Assembly (NCBI RefSeq): GCF_013404085.1 | Contig: NZ_JABFHO010000001.1 | Coordinates: 3,421,001 to 3,485,000, forward strand | Source: Winogradskyella helgolandensis | Lineage (GTDB): Bacteria > Bacteroidota > Bacteroidia > Flavobacteriales > Flavobacteriaceae | Reading direction: 5' to 3' | Length of the DNA: 64,000 nt | Shown here: in pieces, positions 37,145 through 46,882 of the stretch | How the letters are laid out: each line of letters opens with the position of its first letter | Position numbering within the stretch: the first letter of the stretch is position 1 | Made by a program: the position numbers and the translations under genes | Notes under the pieces: generated by a model | The model's database searches: none | What the model saw: the letters and a program-made list of their open reading frames with translations, nothing else | What the model was told of the DNA's origin: nothing

Positions 37145-37972
37145 TTAGTTTATTGGTCTAAATGATGTCACTCCAAACTTTTTCGCTTCAGCTTTTGCTT
37201 CTGGTGCCATCGCTTGTAAATTCTGAATCCTTGTATCATTAGCTGGGTGAGAACTCAAAAATTCTGGTGTAGATTGCCCACCACTGTTCGCTTCCATACG
37301 TTTCCATAATTCGGCTGCCTCATCGGGATTATATCCTGCTATTGCCATAATAATTATACCTACTTTATCTGCTTCAGTTTCATGAGCTCTACTAAATGGT
37401 AACATTCCAACAACATTAGAAGCAATACCAAAAGATTGATTAAAAATCCCTAATGATTGCTCATCATTAGATAAAGCAACATTCCCAACAACAGCTAATC
37501 CCTGTTGTACATAAGCTGCACTCATTCGTTGTTGTCCATGATTAGCTAACGCATGTACAACCTCATGGCCCATAATAGCTGCTATCGCAGTTTCATTTTC
37601 TGCAATTGGTAAAATACCTGTATAAAAAGCAATTTTTCCGCCTGGCATACACCATGCATTAACTTGTTCTGACTCTATAAGGTTATATTCCCATTTGTAA
37701 TCATCTAAATAGCCATGATGACCATTAGCCACTAACCAACGCTCTGCAGCAACTGATATACGTTCGCCAACACGCTTAATCATTTCGGCATCAGATGTAC
37801 CAGTAATGACTTTACTTTCAGCTAATACTTGATCGTACTGAGCAAATGCAGATGGAAATAATTGGTCGTTACCAACAAATGCCATCGTTTTTTTTCCTGT
37901 GAAAGGATTTGTTGCACATGAAACTATGACAGCAACAATTAAAAAACTCAAGGTTATTTTATTAAATTTCAT
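37145..37972 (-). CDS. M48 family metallopeptidase lipoprotein
   Basis: A 275-residue lipoprotein with lipobox ending at VSC (Cys about residue 19). The zinc site is HEVVH (His136, Glu137, His140), with the third ligand in the downstream helix SRAHETEADKVG. SSHPANDTRIQNLQ near the C terminus is typical of LoiP/BepA-like proteases. These act in outer membrane protein quality control. It is transcribed towards the MFS gene but ends in its own terminator, and it is preceded by GH31 on the same strand, 78 bases upstream. Confidence 0.93.
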   Translation of the reverse strand: MKFNKITLSFLIVAVIVSCATNPFTGKKTMAFVGNDQLFPSAFAQYDQVLAESKVITGTSDAEMIKRVGERISVAAERWLVANGHHGYLDDYKWEYNLIESEQVNAWCMPGGKIAFYTGILPIAENETAIAAIMGHEVVHALANHGQQRMSAAYVQQGLAVVGNVALSNDEQSLGIFNQSFGIASNVVGMLPFSRAHETEADKVGIIIMAIAGYNPDEAAELWKRMEANSGGQSTPEFLSSHPANDTRIQNLQAMAPEAKAEAKKFGVTSFRPIN

Positions 37973-38050
37973 AAGTAATAATAAATTAAAATTATTGAAA
38001 TGAAAATCTTCATTTCTAAATAATATGACACTAAAATAAGCAAATGGTCA

Positions 38051-40468
38051 CTATGCCTTTGACTTAATTCCTTTTATATGTAACTCAGAAAAATTCTTAT
38101 CCACAACAATAGATTCTATTCCGTTCGCTATTAAACTTTTATGAATTATTTTTTCATTATCTAATTGAACCTCAACAATATCGAAAGGTAGACCATGGAA
38201 TTGAATATTAAAAGTTTCATAAGGTGTTGTAAATTTCCCTTCTTTATGTTGATTGATGATTAGTTCGTTAGCTTTTCCTGTGAGTTTAAAATTTCTTAAA
38301 CTGTAACGACCTTTTGTATAATCAAAGCCATCATTAGCATCACTATAAAGTTCGCTTTCTTCTTTACCATCTTTATAATAAACATCTAACGTAATTTCAG
38401 TAATTTCCTTTTCACCTACATATTGTTGGATTGGGTATTTAGGAATAATAGCCCCTTCTTTTACGAAAAATGGTACACTATCAATATCAGCATCTACCCA
38501 CATTTCTTTACCTCCTTTTACAACCTCATCGGTCCAGAAATTATACCAATTCCCTTGAGGAATATACATTCTACGACCTTTAGCATTTGGCTCTAATACA
38601 GGACAAGCTAAAATTTGCTCTCCAAAAATAAACTCGTCTGTTCTGTAATGTGTTTGTACATCTGCTTGATCGTATAGCACCAATGATTTTAATAATGGTG
38701 TTCCGTGATCTACATAATTCCAAAAAGCCGTGTATAAATAAGGTAATAATTGATATCTAATTTCTATAAATTTCTTTACTATTGCCGTTACATCTTCATC
38801 AAAAGCCCAAGGTTCTTGGTCTCCATGATCACCTGAAGAATGGACTCTAAAAAATGGATGAAAAATCCCTAACTGAATCCATCGTGTAAATAATTCCCCT
38901 TGTGGTTGTTCTGCAAATCCACCGATATCACTACCAGCAAAAGAGAAACCAGACATAGCCATACGTTGAGCCTGGATATTTGCAATCCATAAGTGCTCCC
39001 ACGTTGCTACGTTATCTCCTGTCCAAGTAGACGTGTAACGCTGCGTACCAGAATAAGCGGCTCGTGTAATAACAAAGGGACGTTTTGGATATGAATATTT
39101 TTTCAGACCTTGGTACGTTGCTCTTGCCATCTGCATACCATAAATATTATGGGCTTTTCTGTGGCTACAAGGATTACCATCATAATCGTGACGTACATCA
39201 TCTGGAAATGTTTTGTTTGGCACTTCCATAACGGCTGGCTCATTCATGTCATTCCAAACACCTTTGATGCCAATATCTTCAATAAGTTCTTGAAATAATC
39301 CAGACCACCAATCTCTCACTTCAGGATTTGTAAAATCCGGAAAATAACATTCACCAGGCCATACTTTACCTTTCATATAATCACCATCTGCACGTTTACA
39401 GAAATAATCTTTTTCTAAAGCCTCTTTAAATACAGAATACTCTTTGTCAATTTTAATACCTGGATCTATAATCGCAACGGTTTTAAACCCATCGTCTAAT
39501 AATTCCTTAACCATTCGTTTAGGATCTGGAAAATATTCTTTGTTCCAAGTGAAACAACGAAACCCTTCCATGTAATCGATATCTAAATAAATAGCATCAC
39601 AAGGAATCTGAAGTTTTCTAAAAGTTGACGTAATCTCCTTTACTTTGCTTTCTGGATAATAACTCCATTTACATTGGTGAAAACCTAAGGCCCAAAGTGG
39701 TGGTAAATGATGTGGTTTCCCTGTTAAATCCGTATAACTCTCTACAACATCATTCATTTTAGGACCGTAGAAAAAGTAATAATTCATTTCACCCCCTTGA
39801 GACCAGAAACTAGTAACGTTTCTTCGTTCGTGAGCAAAATCGAAAGATGATTTAAATGTATTATCAAAGAAAATACCATAGGCTTTTCCATGATGTAAAC
39901 CTGTGTAAAATGGAATCGTTTTATAAATAGGATCTGTATCTTTTCCATATGCATAAGAATCAGTTACCCAATTATTATAACGCTTACCTTTAAGATTTAA
40001 ATGATTTGGTTTATCTCCAAGACCATAGTAACTTTCTCCATCATTAGAGACTTTACTCATTTTAACTATGTTTCCACCATATTCGTAGCTTTCTTCCCAA
40101 TGAAATCCACCTTCATCTTGGTTAATAAGTACTCCATCAATGGCATCATAGATTGATATTCTCATATCTTCCTTTAAAATCTTACAAACTAATTTAGTTG
40201 TAATGACTTCATAATACTCTTCTTTATCTTCTATTTCTAGCTTATTATATCCTATACTAGCGTATTTAGTAATTGCATAAGAGAAATCATTATCAAAATT
40301 ACCAACTGTAGTATATCTAAAGCGTAACAAACTATCTCTAACAACTGTCAACTCTAAAATGACATCATTGTCTGCTGTAAAATACAGTTTATCTACATCT
40401 TTTTTAAAGTCTATTATTTTTGAAGGAAATAAATTTCCTTTATTTTCTAATTCAGTATTTATAATCAT
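38051..40468 (-). CDS. GH31 family alpha-glucosidase
   Basis: The 805-residue protein hydrolyses alpha-glucosidic linkages. There is no signal peptide, so it is cytoplasmic. The nucleophile is Asp407 in WNDMNEP and the acid/base is Asp485 in WTGDN. YGLGDKPNHLNLKG and LPPLWALGFHQCKWSYY mark the N-terminal and barrel parts, and a beta domain and a short tail follow. Its position next to the glycogen operon, same strand and 248 bases downstream, suggests it releases glucose from alpha-glucans, but a terminator-like hairpin after glgB separates the units. Confidence 0.92.
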   Translation of the reverse strand: MIINTELENKGNLFPSKIIDFKKDVDKLYFTADNDVILELTVVRDSLLRFRYTTVGNFDNDFSYAITKYASIGYNKLEIEDKEEYYEVITTKLVCKILKEDMRISIYDAIDGVLINQDEGGFHWEESYEYGGNIVKMSKVSNDGESYYGLGDKPNHLNLKGKRYNNWVTDSYAYGKDTDPIYKTIPFYTGLHHGKAYGIFFDNTFKSSFDFAHERRNVTSFWSQGGEMNYYFFYGPKMNDVVESYTDLTGKPHHLPPLWALGFHQCKWSYYPESKVKEITSTFRKLQIPCDAIYLDIDYMEGFRCFTWNKEYFPDPKRMVKELLDDGFKTVAIIDPGIKIDKEYSVFKEALEKDYFCKRADGDYMKGKVWPGECYFPDFTNPEVRDWWSGLFQELIEDIGIKGVWNDMNEPAVMEVPNKTFPDDVRHDYDGNPCSHRKAHNIYGMQMARATYQGLKKYSYPKRPFVITRAAYSGTQRYTSTWTGDNVATWEHLWIANIQAQRMAMSGFSFAGSDIGGFAEQPQGELFTRWIQLGIFHPFFRVHSSGDHGDQEPWAFDEDVTAIVKKFIEIRYQLLPYLYTAFWNYVDHGTPLLKSLVLYDQADVQTHYRTDEFIFGEQILACPVLEPNAKGRRMYIPQGNWYNFWTDEVVKGGKEMWVDADIDSVPFFVKEGAIIPKYPIQQYVGEKEITEITLDVYYKDGKEESELYSDANDGFDYTKGRYSLRNFKLTGKANELIINQHKEGKFTTPYETFNIQFHGLPFDIVEVQLDNEKIIHKSLIANGIESIVVDKNFSELHIKGIKSKA

Positions 40469-40650
40469 AAGTTAATTTTTAAGCAAAAATTACCCGCAAA
40501 AAAACGGAAAAATTTAAACTTTTGAAAGGGTTAGTCATCTATAATAACAATTGTTGTTAACTATTACGTTTTCGGGTTCAGTTTTTACGATTATAGAAAT
40601 CTTTAATCAATTATATTATTGATTTTGTATTAAAATACTGATACTGAGCG

Positions 40651-40692
40651 ACAAAAAAGACCTGATAAATTTTAAAAAAAAATAACAGGTCT
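40651..40692 (-). terminator. Terminator downstream of the glg operon
   Basis: AGACCTG (40658-40664) pairs with CAGGTCT (40686-40692) across an AT-rich loop; the loop includes further A-T pairing. On the minus strand the stem is followed by six T (complement of 40652-40657 region). Confidence 0.7.
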
Positions 40693-40716
40693 AAGTATTC
40701 ATATGACAACGATAAT

Positions 40717-42696
40717 CTAACTTGTCTTGGTCTTTCTTGTTTTAATTGTTTTTGTATCGGATTTCGTTTTTGTCTTAGGTTTTACTGCCTTATTATACCT
40801 AAAAGCAACCATTCCTAATGGTGGAATATTAATATCTACCGAATGATCTCTATAATGCCAAGCTTCAGCTTTCGTGGTTTTTAATTTATTCTTGTAATCT
40901 CCAGATCCATAGTATTTCTTTAAATCACTATTAAAAACTTCTTTAAGCTTCCCTTTTCTTGGTACACCTAATTTGTAATTTTCTTTAGGGTTTGGTGTCA
41001 TATTACAAGCAATAATCACATCGTCCTTCTCATCATTTCCTTTTCTAATATAGGTAAAAACAGAATTCTGAGAATCACCATAATCTATCCATTCAAAACC
41101 TTCTGCTTCAAACTGCTTTTCATACAATGCTGGTTCGTTTTTATAAAGTGTATTCAAATCTTTAACTAATTCTTGTACTCCTTTATGTGGGTCGTATTGC
41201 AGTAAATGCCAATCGAGACTAGTTTTAAAATTCCACTCACTACTTTGTCCAAACTCAGAACCTTGAAACAATAAATTGGTCCCAGGATGCGTAAACATAT
41301 AACTATACAACAATCTTAAGTTAGCAAAACGCTGCCATTCATCACCTGGCATTTTTCCTAAGATAGAAGCTTTTCCGTATACAACTTCATCATGACTTAG
41401 TGGCAACATAAAATTCTCTGTAAACGCATAAGTCATTGAGAACGTTAAATCATTTTGATGGAATTGCCTATACACTGGTTCTTTACTAAAATAATCTAGT
41501 GTATCATGCATCCAACCCATCATCCATTTCATTCCGAATCCTAAACCTCCCATAAAAACAGGCTTAGACACTAGAGGAAATGCTGTTGATTCTTCTGCAA
41601 TAGTTTGTACATCTGGAAAGGCCGAATACACAGCTTCATTCATTTCTCTTAAAAATGACATGGCTTCCAGATTTTCTCGTCCACCAAACATGTTTGGCTC
41701 CCATTCTCCTTCTTCTCTACTGTAATCTAAAAATAACATGGATGCCACAGCATCTACTCTGAAACCATCAGCATGATATTGATCTAACCAAAAAATGGCA
41801 TTACTGATTAAAAATGATTTGACTTCGTTACGTCCATAATTAAAAATTAAACTCTTCCAATCTTGGTGGTAGCCTTTTCTTCTATCTGGATGTTCGTAAA
41901 GCGCAGAACCATCAAAATAACCAAGTCCATGTGCGTCTTCAGGGAAATGTGATGGTACCCAATCGAGAATAATCCCTATATCGTTCTGGTGTAATTTATC
42001 GACTAATAGTTTGAATTCTTCAGGATAGCCAAAACGTGATGTTGGTGCAAAGTAACCCGTCACCTGGTAACCCCAAGAAGGATCATAAGGAAATTCCATA
42101 ATTGGCATTAACTCTACATGCGTAAAATTCATCTCTTTTACATAATTGACCAAGTCATCAGCCAACTCTACATAAGACATAAATCGATTCTCTTCAACCT
42201 GTTTTTTCCAAGAACCTAAATGCACTTCATAAACAGAAAATGGTGCGTCTAAAGCGTTGTTCTTTTTACGCTTTTTCATCCATTTGGTATCCTTCCATTT
42301 ATAGTGATCATCCCAAACAATTGATGCTGTTTGTGGATTATGTTCTGCACGTCTTGCGTAAGGATCTGCTTTTTCAGTTTTTATATCATTGTTGCTACTA
42401 AGAATCTTGTACTTGTACTTGCTGCCTTTTCCTGCACCAGGAATAAAACCTTCCCAAATTCCGCTAGAATCCCAGCGAACATTTAATTTATGCTCGCCTT
42501 CAGTCCAATAATTAAAATCCCCAATTACAGATACCATTTTTGCACTTGGTGCCCAAACAGCAAAGTAAACACCTTCTACTCCATCTATAGTAGTAATGTG
42601 AGATCCAAATTTCTCATATAAACGATAGTGCTTTCCAGACTTAAAAAGATCTACATCAAAATCTGTGAAACGACTATATGCTATAACTTCTGCCAT
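40717..42696 (-). CDS. glgB: 1,4-alpha-glucan branching enzyme
   Basis: Makes the alpha-1,6 branches in glycogen. The 659-residue protein has a CBM48-like N-terminal domain (YFAVWAPSAKMVSVIGDFNYW), a GH13 barrel and a C-terminal beta domain. Catalytic residues are Asp315 in GFRVDAVASML, the Glu pair in AEEST near 368, and Asp in LSHDEVVYG. The last 20 residues form a Lys/Thr-rich tail (KPKTKTKSDTKTIK...) beyond the usual end, of unknown purpose. It starts 3 bases after glgC, so the two are cotranscribed. Confidence 0.96.
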   Translation of the reverse strand: MAEVIAYSRFTDFDVDLFKSGKHYRLYEKFGSHITTIDGVEGVYFAVWAPSAKMVSVIGDFNYWTEGEHKLNVRWDSSGIWEGFIPGAGKGSKYKYKILSSNNDIKTEKADPYARRAEHNPQTASIVWDDHYKWKDTKWMKKRKKNNALDAPFSVYEVHLGSWKKQVEENRFMSYVELADDLVNYVKEMNFTHVELMPIMEFPYDPSWGYQVTGYFAPTSRFGYPEEFKLLVDKLHQNDIGIILDWVPSHFPEDAHGLGYFDGSALYEHPDRRKGYHQDWKSLIFNYGRNEVKSFLISNAIFWLDQYHADGFRVDAVASMLFLDYSREEGEWEPNMFGGRENLEAMSFLREMNEAVYSAFPDVQTIAEESTAFPLVSKPVFMGGLGFGMKWMMGWMHDTLDYFSKEPVYRQFHQNDLTFSMTYAFTENFMLPLSHDEVVYGKASILGKMPGDEWQRFANLRLLYSYMFTHPGTNLLFQGSEFGQSSEWNFKTSLDWHLLQYDPHKGVQELVKDLNTLYKNEPALYEKQFEAEGFEWIDYGDSQNSVFTYIRKGNDEKDDVIIACNMTPNPKENYKLGVPRKGKLKEVFNSDLKKYYGSGDYKNKLKTTKAEAWHYRDHSVDINIPPLGMVAFRYNKAVKPKTKTKSDTKTIKTRKTKTS

Positions 42697-42699
42697 ATA

Positions 42700-43965
42700 T
42701 TAAAGTACAAACCCTTTAGGAATAACTGCACCTTTTTTAATAACTACAATACCTTCTTTAATAACATAATTTTCTGTTTCTGTATCTTCAAGATGAGGAC
42801 CTCCATTGATTCTTACATCATCTCCAATTCTAACATTTTTATCGATAATGGTATTTTTAATGAAGCAGCGTTCACCTATTCCTACAAGAATTTCAGTATT
42901 ATTTTTATTGATACCTTCTAATGATTCATAATCATCATTACCCATCATATAGGTATTAATAATCGTAGAATCTTTACCGATTCGAGAACGAATACCAATC
43001 ACAGATTTCTCTATTTTAGCTGCTCCAATTATACAGCCTTCTGATACTACGGCTTTATCTAAACTAGTCCCTGAAATCTTAGAGGTAGGAAGTATACGCG
43101 CATTTGTATATACACGTTGCTTAGAATCGTAAAGATTGAATTGAGGTATATCGTCAGTTAGACCGATGTTTGCTTCAAAAAATGAATCTATATTTCCAAT
43201 ATCTGTCCAATACCCTTCAAACGGATAACTCACCGTTTTATATTTAGAGATAGACTGTGGAATAATTTCTTTTCCAAAATCCACAGTGCTTTCATCTGCC
43301 ATAAGCTTAATTAGCAACTCTCTATTGAAAACGTATATGCCCATCGATCCTAAATATTCTCGACCTTGATTTCGCATTTCTTCACCAACATCAGATTTCC
43401 AATCAACTAATAAATCCGAAGATGGTTTTTCAATAAACGACGTGATGACGTTTTCCTCATTAGATTTTAAAATTCCAAATGACGTTGCATCTTTGGCGTT
43501 TACAGGATATGTTGCCACAGAAATATCTGCATTACTTTCTATATGCTTTTGAATAATGTCATTATAATCCATTTGATACAATTGATCTCCGGATAAAATT
43601 AGGGCATATTCAAATTCGTGTTGCAGAAAATGATCCATACTTTGTCTCACTGCATCAGCTGTACCTTGAAACCACTTATCACTTTTAATAGTTTGCTCCG
43701 CAGCAAGTACATCTACAAATGCAGAACTAAAAAAACTAAAATGATACGTGTTTTTAATATGTCTATTTAGAGAGGCAGAATTAAACTGCGTTAAGACATA
43801 CATACGCTTCATATCAGAATTTATACAGTTTGAAATTGGTATATCTACTAATCTATATTTACCAGCTATTGGCACTGCAGGTTTGGAACGTTTTTCTGTT
43901 AATGGATATAATCGAGACCCTTGGCCTCCTCCTAGTATAATTGACAATACTTTATCGTTTATCAT
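42700..43965 (-). CDS. glgC: Glucose-1-phosphate adenylyltransferase
   Basis: Forms ADP-glucose, the committed step of glycogen synthesis. The 421-residue protein shows GGGQGSRLYPLTEKRSKPAV at the N terminus and FQGTADAVRQSMD. FEGYWTDIGNIDSFFEANI marks the end of the nucleotidyltransferase fold, and a left-handed beta-helix domain follows to the end, where the allosteric site lies in studied enzymes. Second gene of the glgA-glgC-glgB operon, 42 bases after glgA ends. Confidence 0.97.
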   Translation of the reverse strand: MINDKVLSIILGGGQGSRLYPLTEKRSKPAVPIAGKYRLVDIPISNCINSDMKRMYVLTQFNSASLNRHIKNTYHFSFFSSAFVDVLAAEQTIKSDKWFQGTADAVRQSMDHFLQHEFEYALILSGDQLYQMDYNDIIQKHIESNADISVATYPVNAKDATSFGILKSNEENVITSFIEKPSSDLLVDWKSDVGEEMRNQGREYLGSMGIYVFNRELLIKLMADESTVDFGKEIIPQSISKYKTVSYPFEGYWTDIGNIDSFFEANIGLTDDIPQFNLYDSKQRVYTNARILPTSKISGTSLDKAVVSEGCIIGAAKIEKSVIGIRSRIGKDSTIINTYMMGNDDYESLEGINKNNTEILVGIGERCFIKNTIIDKNVRIGDDVRINGGPHLEDTETENYVIKEGIVVIKKGAVIPKGFVL

Positions 43966-44007
43966 AGTTCTTGTTTAATTAAAATTAGCTTCGTTTTATT
44001 TAGTTAT

Positions 44008-45420
44008 TTAGGTTATTGAATTATATAAGTCAATATAGGCTTTCGCTGAGACCTTCCAAGAGTGGTCGATACTCATAATATGTTTTCGGTTGGCTTTAAA
44101 ATCTTTTTGATTATTATAGAACTCTTTTCCTCTATTTATTGAATACACAATATCTTGAATAGATACTTCATTATGACAAATACCAAAACCATGATCACCT
44201 ATATCTATTACCGTGTCTTTTAAACCTCCAATGCGTCTTACGACAGGCACTGTTCCGTATCTTAGAGAATACATTTGGTTTAGTCCGCACGGCTCTACAC
44301 GCGATGGCATTAATAAAAAGTCTGCTCCTGCATAAATGATATGTGAAAGCTTTTCATCATAACCGATGTAGGCATTATAATGTCCGCTATGCCTTGGTAT
44401 AAGTTCAAACAATTGGCGCTCTGTATCCTTAGATCCAGATCCTAAAACAATGACTGACACATCTTTAGAACGCAACGCATAGTCTAGTGCATAAGGCAAA
44501 AGCTCGGCTCCTTTTTCACCTACTAAACGCCCAATAAAGGCAAATAAAGGTTTACTTTCATCTAAATTAAATTGTGAGCATAACCATTTTTTATTCGCTT
44601 TTTTACCAACTTCAACTGTTGCTTTTTTATAATTCTTTATAATATATTTATCAGTCTCTGGATTCCATACTTCAGAATCTATACCATTTAAAATACCTAC
44701 AGCCTTAAAATTTTCATGAGACAACAATGACTCTAGTCCATTAGCGCTATATTTTAATTCTTCCATGTAACTTGGGGAAACCGTAGTCACACGCCAAGCA
44801 CATTTTATAGCTGCTGCTAATGGGTTAATCATACCTTCCCACATTAATAGGCCTACCTTTTCAATATTAAATTGTGGAATCTTATACAAGTTATCATACG
44901 CCATCCATCCTTGATATTGTGCATTATGAATAGTCGTAATAACAGGAATTTTATTTAAAGACTCGTACTTATAACTTTCTTGAGCCATAAACGGAATTAA
45001 GCCTGTGTGATGGTCATGACAATGAATAAAGTTAGGTTTCTCTTCCAAAGTTAGTATCCAATCTAAAACGGCTATTTGAAATGCTAAAAAGCGATTAGTA
45101 TCATTATCAGTGTAAACACTTTCCGTATAAAGTAAATCACCAATATGAATAAAGAAAATATCGAATTCTAAAATATTAGAATCTTCAATTTTTAAAATAT
45201 TATAATGTAATTCTTGATTACCCAATCTCAAATTAGATTCGTAAACGGATGTGAATTTATGTGATTGCGTAAACTTATTGTTATAAAAAGGCATTATCAC
45301 AGCACTATTAGCACCAATTTCATTTTGGTACTTAGGTAAAGCGCCTACAACATCAGCCAAACCACCTACTTTAGCAATTGGGTAACATTCTGCACTTATA
45401 TGAAATATTTTCATTGACAT
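44008..45420 (-). CDS. glgA: Glycogen synthase (ADP-glucose, GT5)
   Basis: Extends alpha-1,4-glucan chains using ADP-glucose. The 470-residue protein has the GT5 start (ISAECYPIAKVGGLADVVGALP), LNGIDSEVWNPETDKY, FIGRLVGEKGAELL, and LMPSRVEPCGLNQMYSLRYGTVPVVR near the second Rossmann domain. The frame offers ATG at 45420 and at 45414; the second gives MKIFHISAEC, closer to other GlgA starts, but I cannot decide. First gene of the glg operon. Confidence 0.95.
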   Translation of the reverse strand: MSMKIFHISAECYPIAKVGGLADVVGALPKYQNEIGANSAVIMPFYNNKFTQSHKFTSVYESNLRLGNQELHYNILKIEDSNILEFDIFFIHIGDLLYTESVYTDNDTNRFLAFQIAVLDWILTLEEKPNFIHCHDHHTGLIPFMAQESYKYESLNKIPVITTIHNAQYQGWMAYDNLYKIPQFNIEKVGLLMWEGMINPLAAAIKCAWRVTTVSPSYMEELKYSANGLESLLSHENFKAVGILNGIDSEVWNPETDKYIIKNYKKATVEVGKKANKKWLCSQFNLDESKPLFAFIGRLVGEKGAELLPYALDYALRSKDVSVIVLGSGSKDTERQLFELIPRHSGHYNAYIGYDEKLSHIIYAGADFLLMPSRVEPCGLNQMYSLRYGTVPVVRRIGGLKDTVIDIGDHGFGICHNEVSIQDIVYSINRGKEFYNNQKDFKANRKHIMSIDHSWKVSAKAYIDLYNSIT

Positions 45421-45578
45421 TTATAAACTTATTGTTGTTGCTGTTAAATTTAACAATAATTAAAATAAATTCACGCATTATTTTGGATGTAATTTAAAAA
45501 TAACATTGACAATACATTGTAATGAATTATACATCATATCGACTAAACCCATAAAGAATAATTTAAAAAAATTAGATT

Positions 45579-46064
45579 TTGAAAAAGATAGCATTAATAA
45601 TGATTATTAGTTTGTTTTTCAGCTGTAATAGTTCAGCTCAAAAAACGGAAACTAAAACTAAAGAAACCTTTGATATTACAAAAACGGAAGCCGAATGGAA
45701 AGCGCAACTCTCAGCAGAACAATATCATGTTTTAAGAGAAGCGGGAACTGAACGTCCTTTTTCTAGCCCTTTAGATAAAAATTACGAAAAAGGTGTTTAC
45801 CATTGTGCCGCTTGCGACACACCGCTTTTTAAAAGTGAGCACAAATTTGATTCTGGCACAGGTTGGCCAAGTTTTGACCGTGTAATTGAGGGTAATGTTG
45901 CCTTTGGAACAGATACCAAAATTGGTTATACTAGAGATGAAGAACACTGTGCAACTTGTGGAGGACATTTAGGACATGTATTTAATGATGGCCCAAGAGA
46001 AACCACAGGCAAACGTCATTGCATTAATGGAGATGCGTTGAAGTTTGTTCCTGCTGAAGGATAA
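45579..46064 (+). CDS. msrB: Peptide-methionine (R)-S-oxide reductase, lipoprotein form
   Basis: Reduces the R-sulfoxide of methionine in oxidised proteins. The 161-residue protein starts at TTG (MKKIALIMIISLFFSC), giving a lipoprotein signal with Cys at about 16, so it acts at the envelope. Zinc cysteines are in HCAACDTPLF and HCATCGGHLGHVF, the substrate region is in SGTGWPSF, and the catalytic Cys lies in GKRHCINGDAL. No MsrA is fused. It is transcribed alone and followed by a long inverted repeat at 46103-46158. Confidence 0.95.
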   Translation: MKKIALIMIISLFFSCNSSAQKTETKTKETFDITKTEAEWKAQLSAEQYHVLREAGTERPFSSPLDKNYEKGVYHCAACDTPLFKSEHKFDSGTGWPSFDRVIEGNVAFGTDTKIGYTRDEEHCATCGGHLGHVFNDGPRETTGKRHCINGDALKFVPAEG

Positions 46065-46102
46065 GCTTCTCCAAATAAATACAATTTATTTTTAGAAATT
46101 AA

Positions 46103-46158
46103 ATGTTTCGTTACGCACGTATGCCCTTTCTTAAAATGGCCTCTGTATAACGAAACAT
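46103..46158. repeat. Inverted repeat with long loop after msrB
   Basis: ATGTTTCGTTA (46103-46113) and TAACGAAACAT (46148-46158) are perfect 11-base complements enclosing a 34-base segment. It lacks a T-run and so does not look like a simple terminator. Confidence 0.65.
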
Positions 46159-46234
46159 ACAATAGTTGTGCTGCGTTCTATAAGCATTAAACTTTTTTGT
46201 GTACTTCGACCCTCAAACTTCTATCTTACTTTGT

Positions 46235-46242
46235 TATCTTTG
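46235..46242 (+). promoter_or_regulatory. -7 promoter box (TATCTTTG) of smpB
   Basis: Exact TAnnTTTG match, ending 6 bases before the preferred smpB ATG at 46249, so the transcript would have almost no leader. The longer open frame (from 46168) begins upstream of it. Confidence 0.55.
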
Positions 46243-46248
46243 CCTCCC

Positions 46249-46707
46249 ATGCAAAAAAAGGTTAACATATTAAACAAGAAGGCCAAATTTCAGTACGAAA
46301 TATTAGATAAATATACGGCTGGAATTGTACTTACAGGAACTGAGATTAAATCCATAAGATCTAGCCAAGCATCTATTGCTGAAAGTTTTTGTGAATTTAA
46401 TGACAAGGGTGAATTGTTTGTTATTAATATGACGGTTGAAGAATACAAATATGGTACCTATTACAACCACAGACCAAAAGCCGAACGTAAACTTTTACTT
46501 AATAAAAAAGAGCTTAAAAAACTGAAGAAAGAAATGGATGTAAAAGGTAATGCTATCATTCCTTTAAAATTATTTCTTAACGACAGAGGTTTGGCTAAGC
46601 TTATTATTGGATTAGGGAAAGGTAAAAAACTCTACGATAAACGCGAGACCATTAAAGATCGTGACAATAAGCGAAACTTAGATCGTATCAAAAAAGATTT
46701 CCGATAA
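46249..46707 (+). CDS. smpB: SsrA-binding protein SmpB
   Basis: Works with tmRNA to rescue stalled ribosomes. I place the start at the ATG 46249, giving MQKKVNILNKKAKFQYEIL, which fits family beginnings. The frame extends to 46168 but the extra 27 residues (MLRSISIKLFCVL...) are not family-like and lie upstream of the -7 box. The protein is then 152 residues, the usual size. Motifs: GIVLTGTEIKSIRSSQASIAESF and the basic tail KGKKLYDKRETIKDRDNKR. The tmRNA gene is not in the window. Confidence 0.95.
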   Translation: MQKKVNILNKKAKFQYEILDKYTAGIVLTGTEIKSIRSSQASIAESFCEFNDKGELFVINMTVEEYKYGTYYNHRPKAERKLLLNKKELKKLKKEMDVKGNAIIPLKLFLNDRGLAKLIIGLGKGKKLYDKRETIKDRDNKRNLDRIKKDFR

Positions 46708-46822
46708 CTTTAAGATTGCTATAACTTTTCTACAACAAATTTTAGTCTAAGTTTGACATGAGCTAGGCAACCATTTCATTTTTATTTGCTTCTAAATAAA
46801 TAATAACGATTAATATTCGTTT

Positions 46823-46830
46823 TATTTTTG
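46823..46830 (+). promoter_or_regulatory. -7 promoter box (TATTTTTG) of the DUF5686-type gene
   Basis: Exact match to TAnnTTTG, about 50 bases before the preferred ATG at 46883. Confidence 0.4.
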
Positions 46831-46882
46831 ATTCATTTAATCTTTGGAATCTATGCCTTTATATATCATCAATCAAATCAAT

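Noticed and set aside
42628..42921. 97-residue open frame opposite glgB and glgC
   Set aside because: It overlaps both glycogen genes and is Ile/Phe/Asn-rich noise from AT-rich DNA.
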